From NCBI GenBank assembly GCA_016744575.1, contig JADGEC010000009.1:1-51788 (forward strand): DNA of 51,788 bases, written 5' to 3'. The stretch is from Sulfurimonadaceae bacterium (lineage in GTDB: Bacteria; Campylobacterota; Campylobacteria; Campylobacterales; Sulfurimonadaceae). The notes under the pieces were generated by a model. It saw only the letters and a program-made list of their open reading frames with translations. It ran no database searches and had not been told where the DNA came from. Position numbers and translations under genes: made by a program. Numbering within the stretch: position 1 is the first letter of the stretch; the number at the start of each line of letters is the position of its first letter. Positions 42,143 to 51,788 of this stretch are shown here, piece by piece.

Positions 42143-43930
42143 ATGCAAAAGCCTTTTATAGAACTTCCCAAACTGACCCTCCAATCACTTTTTAAATACA
42201 GTATAGAGACCTACGGTGACATACCTGCAGTACGATTCGTTGATGGAGACACAATAAGTTACAGAGAACTTTCTGAAAAAGTCCATGACATACAAGAGGT
42301 ACTTCAGGCTCACGGTATAAAACGTGGCGATAAAGTCGCACTTTATAGTGAGAACATGCCAAATTGGAGTGCTATCTACTTTGCTGTCACGACCATGGGA
42401 GCCGTCATCGTCCCTATCTTGCCGGATTTTCATACCTCTGAAGCCCTGCATATTGCCATACATGCTGAATGTAAAGCAGCATTTATCTCTCAAAGACTCT
42501 TTGAGACTCTGCTTGATGAGACCCAGCCTCCTTCCATGCAGCTACTGGTAATAACAGACGACCTAAAGGTATTACATAAACTCTCTAGAAGATCAAAGAT
42601 GGGAAATGTATTAGAAAAAGGTGGAGAACAGTTCAACAAGGCCATGGACAAGCTAGGTCAAAGTGAAAAGATCGATGAAGCACGCTCTATGTTAGAAAAA
42701 CGTGGAGAACAGTTTAACAAAGCCATGGGCAAGCTAGGCAAAAGTGAAAAGGTAGACGAAGAACTTTTTATAGATGAAGAGGACCTTGCAGCCATCATCT
42801 ATACCTCGGGGACTACGGGAAGTTCAAAAGGGGTGATGTTAAGTCATAAAAACATCGTCTTTGATGCTACCGCATCTCAAAAGGTCGTAGATATCTACCC
42901 TGAAGATAGATTTCTTTCCGTCTTACCATTGGCACACACTTATGAGTGTACGGTGGGCATGGTCATCCCGATCTTGAACGGGGCATCGATCCACTACATA
43001 CAAAAGCCTCCCACGCCAACGATACTTATTAAGGCTATGGCAACGGTCAAGCCAAGCTTCATGCTGACCGTACCTTTGATCATAGAGAAGATCTATAAAA
43101 ATAAGATCCTGCCTAACTTCCAAAAAAACATCTTTATCAAAACACTCTATTCCATACCTTTCATACGCCTACAACTAAATCGCATAGCTGGTAAAAGACT
43201 TAAAGAGACTTTTGGAAATAACATCCGTTTTTTTGGGATCGGCGGCGCGGGAGTATCTCCTATAGTCGAAAAATTCCTACGTGAAGCACGATTCCCTTAT
43301 GCTATTGGTTATGGTCTGACTGAGACAGCTCCATTTCTGGCAGGGACCAATCCTTCTTTCACAAAATACAAAGCCATCGGACCAGTCATACCTGGTACAG
43401 AACTTCGACTTAGAGATGTAGATTCAAAAGGAAATGGTACGCTATGGGCAAAAGGGCCCAATATTATGATGGGTTACTATAAAGACCCTGAAAAGACGGC
43501 GGAAGTCATAGATGAAGATGGATGGTTCAACACAGAGGATATAGGATATATAGATGAAGATGGGTATTTCTTCATGAGCGGAAGAGCCAAAAATATCATC
43601 GTAGGAGCTAGCGGTGAGAATATCTATCCTGAGCAGATAGAGGCTGCGATCAATGCCCACAGCCTTGTCGCAGATTCATTAGTATTTGATGACAATGGAA
43701 CACTCTCTGCACGAATACAGCTTGATTATGATCTAGTAGATGTAGCCCTTGGTATCAGCGAAGAGTCTGAGACAAAGATGCATGTGAAAGTAGATGAGCT
43801 GCTTGAAGAGATAAAGAGCGAGGTAAATGAGAATGTATCTTCATTCTCACGTATTAAAAAAGTAATAGAACAAAAAGAGCCATTTATCAAAACACCCACC
43901 AAAAAGATAAAACGATACCTTTACGTGTGA
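42143..43930 (+). CDS. AMP-binding long-chain acyl-CoA synthetase family protein
   Basis: Activates fatty acids (or similar carboxylates) with ATP and CoA. Motifs: IIYTSGTTGSSKGVMLSH (P-loop), GYGLTETAPFLAG, GWFNTEDIGYIDEDGYFFMSGR and a C-terminal lysine in PTKKIKRY. 595 aa. An 81-bp tandem duplication sits between the first third and the P-loop: residues 157-179 and 184-206 are two copies of LEKxGEQFNKAMxKLGxSEK with different spacers. AAAGGG lies eight or nine bases before the ATG. The precise substrate is unknown. Confidence 0.9.
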   Translation: MQKPFIELPKLTLQSLFKYSIETYGDIPAVRFVDGDTISYRELSEKVHDIQEVLQAHGIKRGDKVALYSENMPNWSAIYFAVTTMGAVIVPILPDFHTSEALHIAIHAECKAAFISQRLFETLLDETQPPSMQLLVITDDLKVLHKLSRRSKMGNVLEKGGEQFNKAMDKLGQSEKIDEARSMLEKRGEQFNKAMGKLGKSEKVDEELFIDEEDLAAIIYTSGTTGSSKGVMLSHKNIVFDATASQKVVDIYPEDRFLSVLPLAHTYECTVGMVIPILNGASIHYIQKPPTPTILIKAMATVKPSFMLTVPLIIEKIYKNKILPNFQKNIFIKTLYSIPFIRLQLNRIAGKRLKETFGNNIRFFGIGGAGVSPIVEKFLREARFPYAIGYGLTETAPFLAGTNPSFTKYKAIGPVIPGTELRLRDVDSKGNGTLWAKGPNIMMGYYKDPEKTAEVIDEDGWFNTEDIGYIDEDGYFFMSGRAKNIIVGASGENIYPEQIEAAINAHSLVADSLVFDDNGTLSARIQLDYDLVDVALGISEESETKMHVKVDELLEEIKSEVNENVSSFSRIKKVIEQKEPFIKTPTKKIKRYLYV

Positions 43931-44135
43931 TTAGATCAGATCGGTGGAGAAGAGTGGGATAAGATCGTCGATCTCTTCGCTACTATATTTCCTTTTTCTC
44001 TTATCAAAGTAGAGCAGTCGAGTAATGACTATGCCTATTTGGCTCTTTATCTCGCTATAGATGCTTAAAAGGCATCACATCCCTCTATGAGCCCAATATA
44101 CAAACGTGATACTTTGGTGATATCTTAAGATCGGC

Positions 44136-44831
44136 TCAATCCTCACTAACTACCGTCAGTGTCATCTCATAGACCCACTGCTGGAGATCGAACATATCCT
44201 CATAGACTCTGTAGGCATCGAGGACCAACTCTTCAGAGAAGAAACGCTCATCTGGTGAGATGACTTTAAAAGCATACATCGCGTCAAAGAGTGCTAAGTA
44301 GGAATGGGGCATATCTTTAGCAAAGCCTTTAGGGTAGCGTTTATAGCGGGGTTCGGGTAGACTGTAGCCTTTGGCACGGATCGTTTCGAGGATATCGTGG
44401 AGTTCGTCTCGGTGTCTCTCTTCTTTGATATACAGTCGGTAGGCAGCGAGCAGATCACGTTTGAAAGTACGGATCCCTACGGCGAACATGATGGCCCCAG
44501 GTTCGAACTGTAGATAAAATGAAGAACTTGACATCCGTTTTGCATGACCTTGCCAGAAGATAACGCCTATGCGGGACTTGATGGGGGTCTTGTTCTTTGA
44601 GAATCGAGTGTCACGATAGATGCGAAAGAGAGACCCATTTACCTTTGGGATGGCATTGATCGTCGGTACCAGAGCCTGAATATGTTCACCAAGCTCGACT
44701 ACCAGACTCCGGCTTGGTTCAAGGATGAGTCGTACATACTCCTCTTTATGGAGTTCAAACCACTCTTTTGTATTGTTCGATGCGATGGAATCTAAAAACT
44801 CCAGGCTCTTTTTTGGAAACCCGTGAAACAT
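44136..44831 (-). CDS. DUF2461 (TIGR02453) family protein
   Basis: 231 aa soluble protein with the family start HGFPKKSLEFLDSIASNN, the central FRIYRDTRFSKNKTPIKS and the PRYKRYPKGFAKDMP region. Function is not known for the family. Its 205-base upstream gap on the right-hand side of the acyl-CoA synthetase (43931-44135) holds no clear gene, only a short broken frame. Confidence 0.85.
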   Translation of the reverse strand: MFHGFPKKSLEFLDSIASNNTKEWFELHKEEYVRLILEPSRSLVVELGEHIQALVPTINAIPKVNGSLFRIYRDTRFSKNKTPIKSRIGVIFWQGHAKRMSSSSFYLQFEPGAIMFAVGIRTFKRDLLAAYRLYIKEERHRDELHDILETIRAKGYSLPEPRYKRYPKGFAKDMPHSYLALFDAMYAFKVISPDERFFSEELVLDAYRVYEDMFDLQQWVYEMTLTVVSED

Positions 44832-44950
44832 GATAAGACCTTTGTTACATTCATGTCGATATTCTACTTTAAAGTAACAGATATGCTGATATATTTCTGG
44901 ACTATTTTTAGATGTCGGTCACTTTTGGCTTGCTCATAAGAGTTATATTG

Positions 44951-44956
44951 TATAAT
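44951..44956 (+). promoter_or_regulatory. Probable -10 box of the hemA-hemC operon
   Basis: Perfect TATAAT, with TTGTATAATCC context and no clear -35 box. It lies 27 bases before the DUF2018 start at 44984; this argues against the longer frame starting at 44912. All genes from here to 51717 are on the same strand with short spacers or overlaps. Confidence 0.55.
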
Positions 44957-44983
44957 CCTCGGATTTTATTATTGAGGAATGAC

Positions 44984-45271
44984 ATGAAGTATGAAGCCCT
45001 ATTTGAAGACGAAGATAATATTTTCGGGGGATCTCCGAGAAGCAAGTTTCACGATATTGTCTACAATGCAAACCGTGATATAGTCGAGATGGAGCTGGAA
45101 CGACTGATCGAACGTCAGGCAGTCTTAGAGAACATGCTTGGCGAAGAGCATGGCGACGATTTTGATGAGAAGATCAAGTTGTATCATGTCAGTAATAGAG
45201 CTGAAGTGGAGAGTAAGGCTAAAAGCCTTTTCATCGAGTCAGTTGGAAACATCCTTTCACAAAACGAGTAG
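44984..45271 (+). CDS. DUF2018-family protein
   Basis: 95 aa. Matches the Campylobacterota-specific DUF2018 pattern: YEALFEDEDNIFGGSPRSKF, HDIVYNANRDIVEMELERL and a helical, acidic rest. Soluble and probably helical, of unknown function. Starts at 44984 with GAGGA upstream. The next gene starts directly after its stop. Confidence 0.8.
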   Translation: MKYEALFEDEDNIFGGSPRSKFHDIVYNANRDIVEMELERLIERQAVLENMLGEEHGDDFDEKIKLYHVSNRAEVESKAKSLFIESVGNILSQNE

Positions 45272-45679
45272 ATGCGTTCTCTTTGGCATCTGCTTCTCAT
45301 CATCGCATTGGGTAGTACTGTTATCAATGCTGAGTGGCAGGAGACCAAAGAGATACGTCTTAAAAAAGATGTCACACAGACAGTAATAGTAAGATATGAT
45401 GACCAGCAGCGACTGTTGACGTTTCGATGGACACTGTTCACAAACGGTGAACTGGTCATCCATCGCTCCCTTGATGAGTTTGTGGCGCAGAACATACTCT
45501 CTTTGAACCATAAGAACCAGAGTCTTCGAGTAGAGTTTACGCCCAGAGGCAAGAAATACGGAGTGATCTCGTATCTCTTCATCACGTTCAAACGCTTTGA
45601 TTTCGAGAAGAAAGAAGCTGTTTTTGAACTCTTACTGCATGATGATGAGAAGAAGATCGTCTTAAAATACCTAAAGTAG
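45272..45679 (+). CDS. Exported protein of unknown function, 135 aa
   Basis: An N-terminal signal peptide (LWHLLLIIALGSTVINA) is followed by a beta-rich basic protein with no recognised domain. No gap to the DUF2018 gene and 16 bases to the polyprenyl synthase. Envelope location is likely; no function can be given. Confidence 0.65.
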   Translation: MRSLWHLLLIIALGSTVINAEWQETKEIRLKKDVTQTVIVRYDDQQRLLTFRWTLFTNGELVIHRSLDEFVAQNILSLNHKNQSLRVEFTPRGKKYGVISYLFITFKRFDFEKKEAVFELLLHDDEKKIVLKYLK

Positions 45680-45695
45680 ATGGACAGGCAAGCTG

Positions 45696-46586
45696 ATGAG
45701 TGAACTAGTAGAAAAGCAGATCGACAAGTTAGTAGAAGAGGTGGGCTATGCTGAGGTAAGCAGGCTGTTTAAGACCCTTAAAGGTGGAAAACGGCTTCGT
45801 GCCCGTCTGGTAGAGAAAATAGCGCCGGATGAGTCAAGTGCTCCACTGCTTGGTGCAATCATCGAGTTGGTCCATGCTGCAAGTCTTCTGCATGATGATG
45901 TCATCGATGATGCATCGCTTCGTCGTGGTGTCGCCTCTGTTAATGCGACAGAGGGGAGTAAACAGGCGATAATGCTGGGTGATATCCTCTACTCAAAGGG
46001 CTTTAGTGCTCTGGTCAGTTTTGATAAAGCCATCGCTCAGAGCATAGCTGATGCGGTAACGGCACTCTCCATCGGTGAGATGATGGATGTCAAGATGGCA
46101 GAGTCTTTCAATAGTGATGAGACAAAGTATCTTGAAATGCTCTATCTTAAGACAGCATCTCTCATAGAAGCATCCGCGAGAAGTGCAGCACTCTTATCTG
46201 GTAAAGACCCGCAACGATATGCGCTTTATGGCAAGAACCTTGGCCTTGCTTTTCAGATCATCGATGATATCCTTGATATCGTCTCTGACGAAGAGACATT
46301 GGGCAAACCAGCGATGAACGATTTTGTCGAGGGTAAATGTACGCTGCCATATATCTATCTCCATGAGGCACTTTCGGGTGAAGATAAAGAGAGATTGGAG
46401 TCACTGCATGCAAAGGAAGTCACGGCTGAGCAGTCAGCATGGCTTAAAGCAAAGATGACTGAGCATAAGACAGTAGAGCGCTCCTATCTACTTGCACGTC
46501 GCCTTACAGAAGAGGCGATGGCAGAGGTCAGTGATGAACCTGGACTTATCGCCATCCTTGAGACTATGATGAAAAGAGAGTACTGA
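45696..46586 (+). CDS. ispB: Polyprenyl diphosphate synthase (IspB-like)
   Basis: Builds the long isoprenoid tail of menaquinone-type quinones. The first Asp-rich motif is HDDVIDD at 66-72, preceded by LVHAASLL, and the second is QIIDDILDI. The small residues ahead of the first motif suit a long-chain product. 296 aa. Its stop overlaps the hemA start by one base (TGATG). The product chain length is not certain. Confidence 0.9.
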   Translation: MSELVEKQIDKLVEEVGYAEVSRLFKTLKGGKRLRARLVEKIAPDESSAPLLGAIIELVHAASLLHDDVIDDASLRRGVASVNATEGSKQAIMLGDILYSKGFSALVSFDKAIAQSIADAVTALSIGEMMDVKMAESFNSDETKYLEMLYLKTASLIEASARSAALLSGKDPQRYALYGKNLGLAFQIIDDILDIVSDEETLGKPAMNDFVEGKCTLPYIYLHEALSGEDKERLESLHAKEVTAEQSAWLKAKMTEHKTVERSYLLARRLTEEAMAEVSDEPGLIAILETMMKREY

Positions 46587-47863
46587 TGTACTACCTGACG
46601 ATAAGTTTCAACCATAAGAACTCAACGCTTGCTATACGTGAGAAGCTGGCTTTTCCTGAGGATGAGGTCGAAGCGTGTCTGGCTAAGATCAATGAACATG
46701 AAGCTATCAACGAGACCTTTCTTGTCTCTACCTGTAACCGAATGGAGATATTCGCAAGCTGTAGTAATGTAAGTGGTGGTAGTGAGCACATCTTTATGAT
46801 GCTCTCAGAGCGTTCAGGCATCTCACTTGAGGAACTTGAAGGGCGTGCAGATTTCTTTGAGGACCAAGGTGCTATCCACCACCTCTTTACCGTGGCAAGT
46901 TCTCTCGACTCTATGGTCGTCGGAGAGACGCAGATCGCGGGTCAGCTCAAAGATGCTTACCGTTTCTCACATTCACATGGCTTCTGTGATCAGAAGGTCT
47001 CCCGAGCAGTGCATTTTGCTTTTAAATGTGCCGCAGAGGTGCGAAGGGTCACCGATATCTCCTCAAAACCTGTCTCCATAGCCAGTGTTGCCGTGGCACA
47101 GGCGAGGCAGAAGATCAGTGACCTTACCGACAAAAGTGCTTTGGTCATCGGTGCCGGAGAGATGTCTGTCATCATCGCAAAACATCTGGTCTCCAATGGT
47201 GCGAACGTCACTATCATGAACCGAACGCTGCATAAGGCAGAAGAGATCGCTAAAGAGGTGGGTTGTAAGGTAGTCGCATTCGAGACACTTCCCGAGGCAG
47301 TCAATGAGTTCCGGTTCATCTTTACCTCTACGGGTTCGAAAAAGCCTATTATCGTCAAAGAGATGGTCGAAGAGCGTGAGTTCAGCCGGTATTGGTTTGA
47401 TATCGCAGTCCCACGAGATATAGAACAGGTCGATCACGAGACTATCCAGATCTTCCGTGTCGATGACCTTCAGGAGATCGTAAGTGATAATCTTACGATG
47501 CGAGAAGATGAGGCAAAGGCAGCCTATACTGTTGTCGGACGCCATACCATCGAGTTCTTCGATTGGTTGAAATCCCTTTCAGTCGAGCCGATGATCAAAG
47601 AGATGTATCTGCGTGCACATGTTGCGGCTGTCGAAGAGACAGACCGTGTCATCGCAAAAGGCTTTATTGACAAAGCTTATCGTGAGCAGGCCCTGAAGAT
47701 GAGTGAACAGAGTATCAAGCGGTTTTTGCATGATCTCACCAGCAATATGCGAGACACTACCGGACTGGAGAAGTCAGATATCCTGGTAGAGTCACTGAAA
47801 TTCCTGCTTGGAAAAGAGGGTGAGAACCTTCCTGAAGCGTATGAACATAAAGGAAAGATATGA
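46586..47863 (+). CDS. hemA: Glutamyl-tRNA reductase
   Basis: First step of tetrapyrrole synthesis by the C5 pathway, reducing glutamyl-tRNA to glutamate-1-semialdehyde. The active-site Cys50 is in [23 protein letters not shown] and VIGAGEMS (NADPH-binding) follow, and the C-terminal dimerisation helix is present. 425 aa, normal. Overlaps proS by ATGA. Confidence 0.96.
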   Translation: MYYLTISFNHKNSTLAIREKLAFPEDEVEACLAKINEHEAINETFLVSTCNRMEIFASCSNVSGGSEHIFMMLSERSGISLEELEGRADFFEDQGAIHHLFTVASSLDSMVVGETQIAGQLKDAYRFSHSHGFCDQKVSRAVHFAFKCAAEVRRVTDISSKPVSIASVAVAQARQKISDLTDKSALVIGAGEMSVIIAKHLVSNGANVTIMNRTLHKAEEIAKEVGCKVVAFETLPEAVNEFRFIFTSTGSKKPIIVKEMVEEREFSRYWFDIAVPRDIEQVDHETIQIFRVDDLQEIVSDNLTMREDEAKAAYTVVGRHTIEFFDWLKSLSVEPMIKEMYLRAHVAAVEETDRVIAKGFIDKAYREQALKMSEQSIKRFLHDLTSNMRDTTGLEKSDILVESLKFLLGKEGENLPEAYEHKGKI

Positions 47864-49563
47864 GGTTTAGTAAGGCATTTATCCCCACGACAAAAGAGGC
47901 ACCTTCAGATGCGGTACTCGCGAGTCATATCTATCTTACCCGCGCGGGATTCGTTGCTCAGGTCGCAAGTGGTCTCTACAACTATCTTCCATTAGGTAAA
48001 AGAGTGTTGAAGAAGATCGAAGCGATCATCAACGATGAGATGGAGCGTGCTGATGCCCAAGAGGTGGAGCTGAGTTTTGTCACACCGGCAGAACTCTGGC
48101 AGGAGAGCGGCCGCATAGAGAAGTTCGGTAAAGAGCTGCTTCGTCTACGTGACCGCAAAGAGAACCTCTTCGTCCTCGGACCGACCCATGAGGAGATGAT
48201 GGTAAACCTTGTCAGAAACCGTGTCACAAGCTACAAGCAGCTTCCACTTAACCTTTATCAGATCAAGACGAAGTTCCGTGATGAGGCAAGACCGCGTTTT
48301 GGTCTGATGCGTGCACGTGAGTTCGTGATGAAAGATGGCTACAGTTTCCATGCTACTGCCGAAGACCTCGACCGTGAGTTTGATGCGATGGAAGCGGCTT
48401 ATAAACGTATCCTTGAGCGACTTGGCCTGGACTTTCGTATTGTCGAGGCTGACAGTGGCGCTATAGGTGGATCAGGTTCAAAAGAGCTGATGGTCATCGC
48501 CGACAGTGGCGAAGATACGATCGCCGTCTGTGATAGTTGCGAATATGGGGCTAATATAGAAGCCGCACATCGTCGCGTGATCTCTTCTGCACCAAGTGAA
48601 CCATCACTGGCGAATGAGAAAGTACACACACCAGATGTGCGTACTATCAATGATCTGGCAGACTTTTTCAAGATCGACCCACACTACACACTCAAAGCAG
48701 TAGCTAAGCGTGCTATCTATGAAGAGAGTGATGAGATCGTAATCTTTTATCTACGTGGTTCTGATGAACTGCAAGAGGTCAAAGCAGTCAATGCTGTCGC
48801 GGCTCTTGAACTTGTCGATGTCACTGAGGAAGAACTTGAGGCTGTTGGTCTTGTCCCAGGTTTTATTGGACCATTTGGACAAAACGATATCACGAGTGTC
48901 TTTGATAGTGGCCTCAAGGGTGCTACGGCGATGATCACGGGTGCGAATGAACGCGACTACCATATGAGTGGTGCTGACCTTTCTGCCCTTGATGGAGTCA
49001 CTTTTGCTGATCTTTATGAGGTCAAAGAGGGTGACGGCTGTCCACACTGTGACGGTAGTCTGACTTATACCAAAGGTATCGAAGTCGGTCATATCTTTAA
49101 ATTGGGGACTACCTACTCAAAAGCCTTAAAAGCTGAGTTCCTTAACGATCAGGGTCGCGCAGAGCCTTTCGAGATGGGAACGTATGGCATGGGTGTCAGT
49201 CGTCTTGTCGCTGCGGTCATCGAGCAGCATCATGATGAGAAGGGCTGTCGATGGACAAAGGCCACTGCGCCTTATCAGGTCAATATCATGGTCTCAAACA
49301 TCAAAGATGAAGCGCAACTTGAACTTGGAGAGACACTCTACAGTCGTCTAAAAGAGAGTGGTGTCGAAGTGATCATCGATGACCGTAAAGAGCGTTTTGG
49401 TTTCAAGATGAAAGATGCAGAACTCATCGGACTACCATATACCATCATCATCGGTAAAGAGTTGAAAAACGGGAAGATCCAAATATTTGATAGAGCGACA
49501 CTTGAGAAGAGTGATGTCCAAGTAGAAGAGGCATTTGAGACGGTCATGGGTCTACTCAAATGA
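47860..49563 (+). CDS. proS: Prolyl-tRNA synthetase
   Basis: Class II synthetase charging tRNA-Pro, 567 aa. Motif 2 region [21 protein letters not shown] is present, with an editing (YbaK-like) insertion in the middle (about 230-390) and the [10 protein letters not shown] motif 3 and anticodon-binding C-terminus. This is the bacterial long form. Overlaps hemA and fxsA by four bases each. Confidence 0.97.
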   Translation: MRFSKAFIPTTKEAPSDAVLASHIYLTRAGFVAQVASGLYNYLPLGKRVLKKIEAIINDEMERADAQEVELSFVTPAELWQESGRIEKFGKELLRLRDRKENLFVLGPTHEEMMVNLVRNRVTSYKQLPLNLYQIKTKFRDEARPRFGLMRAREFVMKDGYSFHATAEDLDREFDAMEAAYKRILERLGLDFRIVEADSGAIGGSGSKELMVIADSGEDTIAVCDSCEYGANIEAAHRRVISSAPSEPSLANEKVHTPDVRTINDLADFFKIDPHYTLKAVAKRAIYEESDEIVIFYLRGSDELQEVKAVNAVAALELVDVTEEELEAVGLVPGFIGPFGQNDITSVFDSGLKGATAMITGANERDYHMSGADLSALDGVTFADLYEVKEGDGCPHCDGSLTYTKGIEVGHIFKLGTTYSKALKAEFLNDQGRAEPFEMGTYGMGVSRLVAAVIEQHHDEKGCRWTKATAPYQVNIMVSNIKDEAQLELGETLYSRLKESGVEVIIDDRKERFGFKMKDAELIGLPYTIIIGKELKNGKIQIFDRATLEKSDVQVEEAFETVMGLLK

Positions 49564-49991
49564 TCTACTTCCTTCTCTATCTCTTTTTAGAAGTACTGGT
49601 CTCAGTCAATATCTCTTCTGCTATTGGCGGGATATACACCTTTTTGGAGCTGATCCTCTCCGCCTTTATTGGCGTTGGTATCTTGGTCAACTTCCGAGCT
49701 ACGCTGGCAGAGAACATGCGGGCAGTCTCGGTCAATGCCATCGACCTAAAGCAGTTTCAGGAGTTGAACCTCTTTATCCTGCTGGGGGCTTTTTTATTGA
49801 TCGTCCCTGGTTTTTTGACAGATATAGTGGGGGTCTTTCTCCAATTTACCGTCTTTACGAGTATGTTGGTTAACCGTTATGCGTCAAAATACAAACCTGA
49901 AAACAAACCTGAGAACAAATACACACAACAAAAAAAGGATGACAATGTCATTGATGTCGAGATCATTAGCGATACTTCTATTAAGCATTAG
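49560..49991 (+). CDS. fxsA: FxsA-family membrane protein
   Basis: 143 aa with about three or four membrane helices ([33 protein letters not shown] and [18 protein letters not shown]). The pattern PGFLTDIVG is characteristic of FxsA. In E. coli its overproduction shields F-plasmid cells from phage T7 exclusion; the normal role is not known. Overlaps proS by ATGA, and its 3' end overlaps the next gene. Confidence 0.87.
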   Translation: MIYFLLYLFLEVLVSVNISSAIGGIYTFLELILSAFIGVGILVNFRATLAENMRAVSVNAIDLKQFQELNLFILLGAFLLIVPGFLTDIVGVFLQFTVFTSMLVNRYASKYKPENKPENKYTQQKKDDNVIDVEIISDTSIKH

Positions 49992-50772
49992 CCTCTTCGG
50001 CGCTGACGCGGATGTTATAAAGTTTTTAAAAGATGGGATCGGTAAAAACCCGAATATAGTCTCACTGGACATAAAAGTACTCAACAAGATCGCACTGGAT
50101 GAGCCTGCGGGCTGGGAAGCGTACGTGGTCAATCTGGACGGTATCGTAAAAGCAGAGGGTAAAGAGCGTCCTATCTCTCAGCGTTCTGTCTATTTTGTCA
50201 AGGGTGACATCATCACTCAAGAGCTGATCGATATGAAAACGGGTGCTCGTATCAATGACACCCTTGCTCCAGAGTTCAAGCCGGAGTATTACAAAGAGGC
50301 AAATCTGATCTACGGGAGTGCGGATGCTAAACATAAAGTAGCTATCTTCTCTGACCCACTCTGTCCATACTGCCGTACTTTCGTGCCTCAAGCGATATCA
50401 GAGATGCTTAATAAGGACATCGCTGTCTATTATTACCACTTTCCTCTTGCGGGCATGCATCCTGCTGCCGTTGCTTTGACTAAAGCGGCTATCGCTGCAG
50501 AGCATAAGGGTCGTAAAGATGTCGTCACTGATATGTATAAAGTCGAAGTCGATGCGAAGATCACGGATGAGACGGTAATACTCGCAGCCTTTAATAGTAG
50601 TCTAAATACTAATATCACGGTCGCTGATATTCATACTGCGGCAGTCGAAGCGCAGTTCAAACATGATCAGGAAGTAGCGATGAACTTGATGGTCAACGGT
50701 ACACCGACGATCTTCTTTGATGGTAAGAAAGACGCTAGCAAAGCAAAATATAAACAAGTCAAAGGGAACTGA
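49945..50772 (+). CDS. Periplasmic thiol-disulfide (DsbC/G-like) protein
   Basis: 275 aa with a signal peptide (about 1-19, ending LFGADA). The thioredoxin active site is DPLCPYC, Cys140 and Cys143, and the cis-Pro loop is NGTPTIFFDG. A domain of about 100 residues precedes the thioredoxin fold, as in DsbC/DsbG-like proteins. Start chosen at 49945, with AAAAGG suitably placed; the frame is open upstream to 49879. It would shuffle or reduce disulfides in exported proteins. Overlaps fxsA by 47 bases. Confidence 0.85.
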   Translation: MSLMSRSLAILLLSISLFGADADVIKFLKDGIGKNPNIVSLDIKVLNKIALDEPAGWEAYVVNLDGIVKAEGKERPISQRSVYFVKGDIITQELIDMKTGARINDTLAPEFKPEYYKEANLIYGSADAKHKVAIFSDPLCPYCRTFVPQAISEMLNKDIAVYYYHFPLAGMHPAAVALTKAAIAAEHKGRKDVVTDMYKVEVDAKITDETVILAAFNSSLNTNITVADIHTAAVEAQFKHDQEVAMNLMVNGTPTIFFDGKKDASKAKYKQVKGN

Positions 50773-50775
50773 TCT

Positions 50776-51717
50776 ATGAAAAACATCACTATCGCCACAC
50801 GTGGAAGTAAGCTGGCACTTTGGCAGTCAAACCACATCAAATCCGTTCTCGAAGCGCAAAACCCGGGACTTAGCGTAGAGCTGAAGATCGTCATCACCTC
50901 AGGCGATAAGATCCTTGATGTCCCTTTGGCTAAGATCGGGGGTAAAGGTCTTTTTCTTAAAGAGATCGAGGAGACGATGTTGAGAGGTGAGGCGCATATC
51001 GCGGTACACTCGCTTAAAGATGTCCCGACAGAGATGCCTCCGGGTCTTGTCCTGGCTGCTATCACAGAGCGCGAGGATGTACGTGATGCACTGCTCTCTG
51101 AGAACTATGCTGATATCGATGCGCTTCCACAAAAAGCGGTCGTGGGTACTTCTTCACTACGCCGCCGCATGCAGTTGGAGCGTGTCCGTCCGGACCTGGT
51201 CATCAAGGACCTTCGTGGAAATGTGGATACCCGTATCCGTAAACTCAAAGAGGGTCAATATGATGCGATCGTCCTTGCATCAGCGGGGATCAATCGCCTT
51301 GACCTTGTAGACAGTGTCAAACATGTCTATCCGATCTCACTTTTTGAGATGATCCCGGCTATGGGGCAGGGTGCACTCGGTATCCAATGTGTGGACACTC
51401 CTGAGATCGTCAAGATCGCAAAAGGTCTTGAGGATGAGTACAGCCGTATCGAGACGACTATTGAACGTGATTTCGTCGAGATGCTCGAAGGCGGTTGTCA
51501 GGTGCCTATCGGTATCAACGCTACAGTCATGGAGAACGGTGATGTCATCATCAAGTCGACTCTTGGTCTTCCAAACGGCTTTGAGGTGATGGGTGAGACG
51601 AAGCTGGGAAGGCGTGAGGATTATGAGACGCTAGGCAAAGAGATGGCGCAGCGTCTGATCGACAAAGGTGCTAAAGAGCTTCTTGAACGTGCAGAAGTGA
51701 TGGCGTCCCAGCAGTAG
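50776..51717 (+). CDS. hemC: Hydroxymethylbilane synthase (porphobilinogen deaminase)
   Basis: Joins four porphobilinogen units into hydroxymethylbilane. Motifs: IATRGSKLALWQSN at the start, KGLFLKEIEE, HSLKDVPTEMP, RGNVDTRIRKL and the cofactor-carrying Cys in LEGGCQVPIG. 313 aa. Last gene of the operon; a strong terminator follows. Together with hemA it covers two steps of tetrapyrrole synthesis in one transcript. Confidence 0.97.
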   Translation: MKNITIATRGSKLALWQSNHIKSVLEAQNPGLSVELKIVITSGDKILDVPLAKIGGKGLFLKEIEETMLRGEAHIAVHSLKDVPTEMPPGLVLAAITEREDVRDALLSENYADIDALPQKAVVGTSSLRRRMQLERVRPDLVIKDLRGNVDTRIRKLKEGQYDAIVLASAGINRLDLVDSVKHVYPISLFEMIPAMGQGALGIQCVDTPEIVKIAKGLEDEYSRIETTIERDFVEMLEGGCQVPIGINATVMENGDVIIKSTLGLPNGFEVMGETKLGRREDYETLGKEMAQRLIDKGAKELLERAEVMASQQ

Positions 51718-51734
51718 ATGACGACCGTTTAACG

Positions 51735-51765
51735 CCTTGCCACTTCAGGCAAGGAACTCTTTTTT
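51735..51765 (+). terminator. Intrinsic terminator after hemC
   Basis: CCTTGCC (51735-51741), loop ACTTCA, GGCAAGG (51748-51754), then AACTC and a run of T. A perfect seven-pair G/C-rich stem 18 bases after the stop; the best terminator in the window. Confidence 0.85.
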
Positions 51766-51788
51766 AGAGTAATGCTTCAAAAGGAAAC

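Noticed and set aside
43931-44135. Possible gene remnant (frame reading SSNDYAYLALYLAIDA, then a stop)
   Set aside because: Short, broken and without recognisable family; too little to call.
1-51788. CRISPR arrays, tRNA or rRNA genes, prophage
   Set aside because: No regularly spaced short repeats, no cloverleaf with conserved T-arm, no rRNA-like segments and no phage structural genes were seen by eye; a covariance scan was not possible.

Overview
The window reads as one chromosomal segment of a marine, chemolithotroph-like Campylobacterota (former Epsilonproteobacteria), most like Sulfurimonas or Sulfurovum. The grounds are a DUF2018 gene, the run hemA-proS-fxsA-thiol protein-hemC, RNase Y, a histidine kinase with a GEMIGHIAHQWRQPL-type phospho-acceptor box, and a minimal RsmH/FtsL-like pair. 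This is inference from gene content; no database search was possible. Coding density is high, and many neighbours overlap by four bases (ATGA, GTGA, TTGA).

Layout. 0-8.3 kb: carbonic anhydrase, radA, ftsY with an unusual C-terminal tail and a TlpA-like lipoprotein (minus); 5-FCL and rny (plus); a DUF3365 haem protein and a CDF metal exporter (minus). 8.4-11.8 kb: a membrane-anchored PHP-type phosphatase with a periplasmic SPOR-like region, cmoB and a hotdog thioesterase. 12.5-20.1 kb: a DUF455 ferritin-like protein, then nadE, a DegT aminotransferase, lpxK, argB, cutA, and a response regulator/histidine kinase pair whose sensor carries four CBS domains. 20.1-24.7 kb is the accessory patch: a decayed second argB, a small ORF, a full-length phosphagen (arginine) kinase, an IS3-type transposase remnant, two orphan genes, and two strong inverted repeats ahead of a 63-residue membrane protein. 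24.7-28.1 kb: M48 protease, prmC, DUF4149 protein and an MlaF-like ATPase. 28.2-32.5 kb: division operon ppiD-like/ftsA/ftsZ/J-domain protein (minus). 32.6-44.8 kb: bioA, aldolase-like protein, rsmH, FtsL-like protein, RND permease, PAS protein, HemF-like protein, SRAP protein, small cytochrome c, acyl-CoA synthetase and DUF2461. 44.95-51.77 kb: one operon from a TATAAT box to an intrinsic terminator, carrying DUF2018, a secreted orphan, polyprenyl synthase, hemA, proS, fxsA, a periplasmic thiol protein and hemC.

Most likely to repay attention: (1) the arginine-kinase locus, with a degenerate argB paralogue and, just upstream, a CBS-domain (possibly adenylate-sensing) two-component system; (2) the receptor-like PHP phosphatase; (3) a perfect 25-bp inverted repeat directly before the start of a small membrane protein; (4) a dispersed ~112-nt intergenic repeat present three times, one copy with a swapped core; (5) an FtsY with about 90 extra C-terminal residues. 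No rRNA, tRNA, CRISPR array or prophage was recognised.
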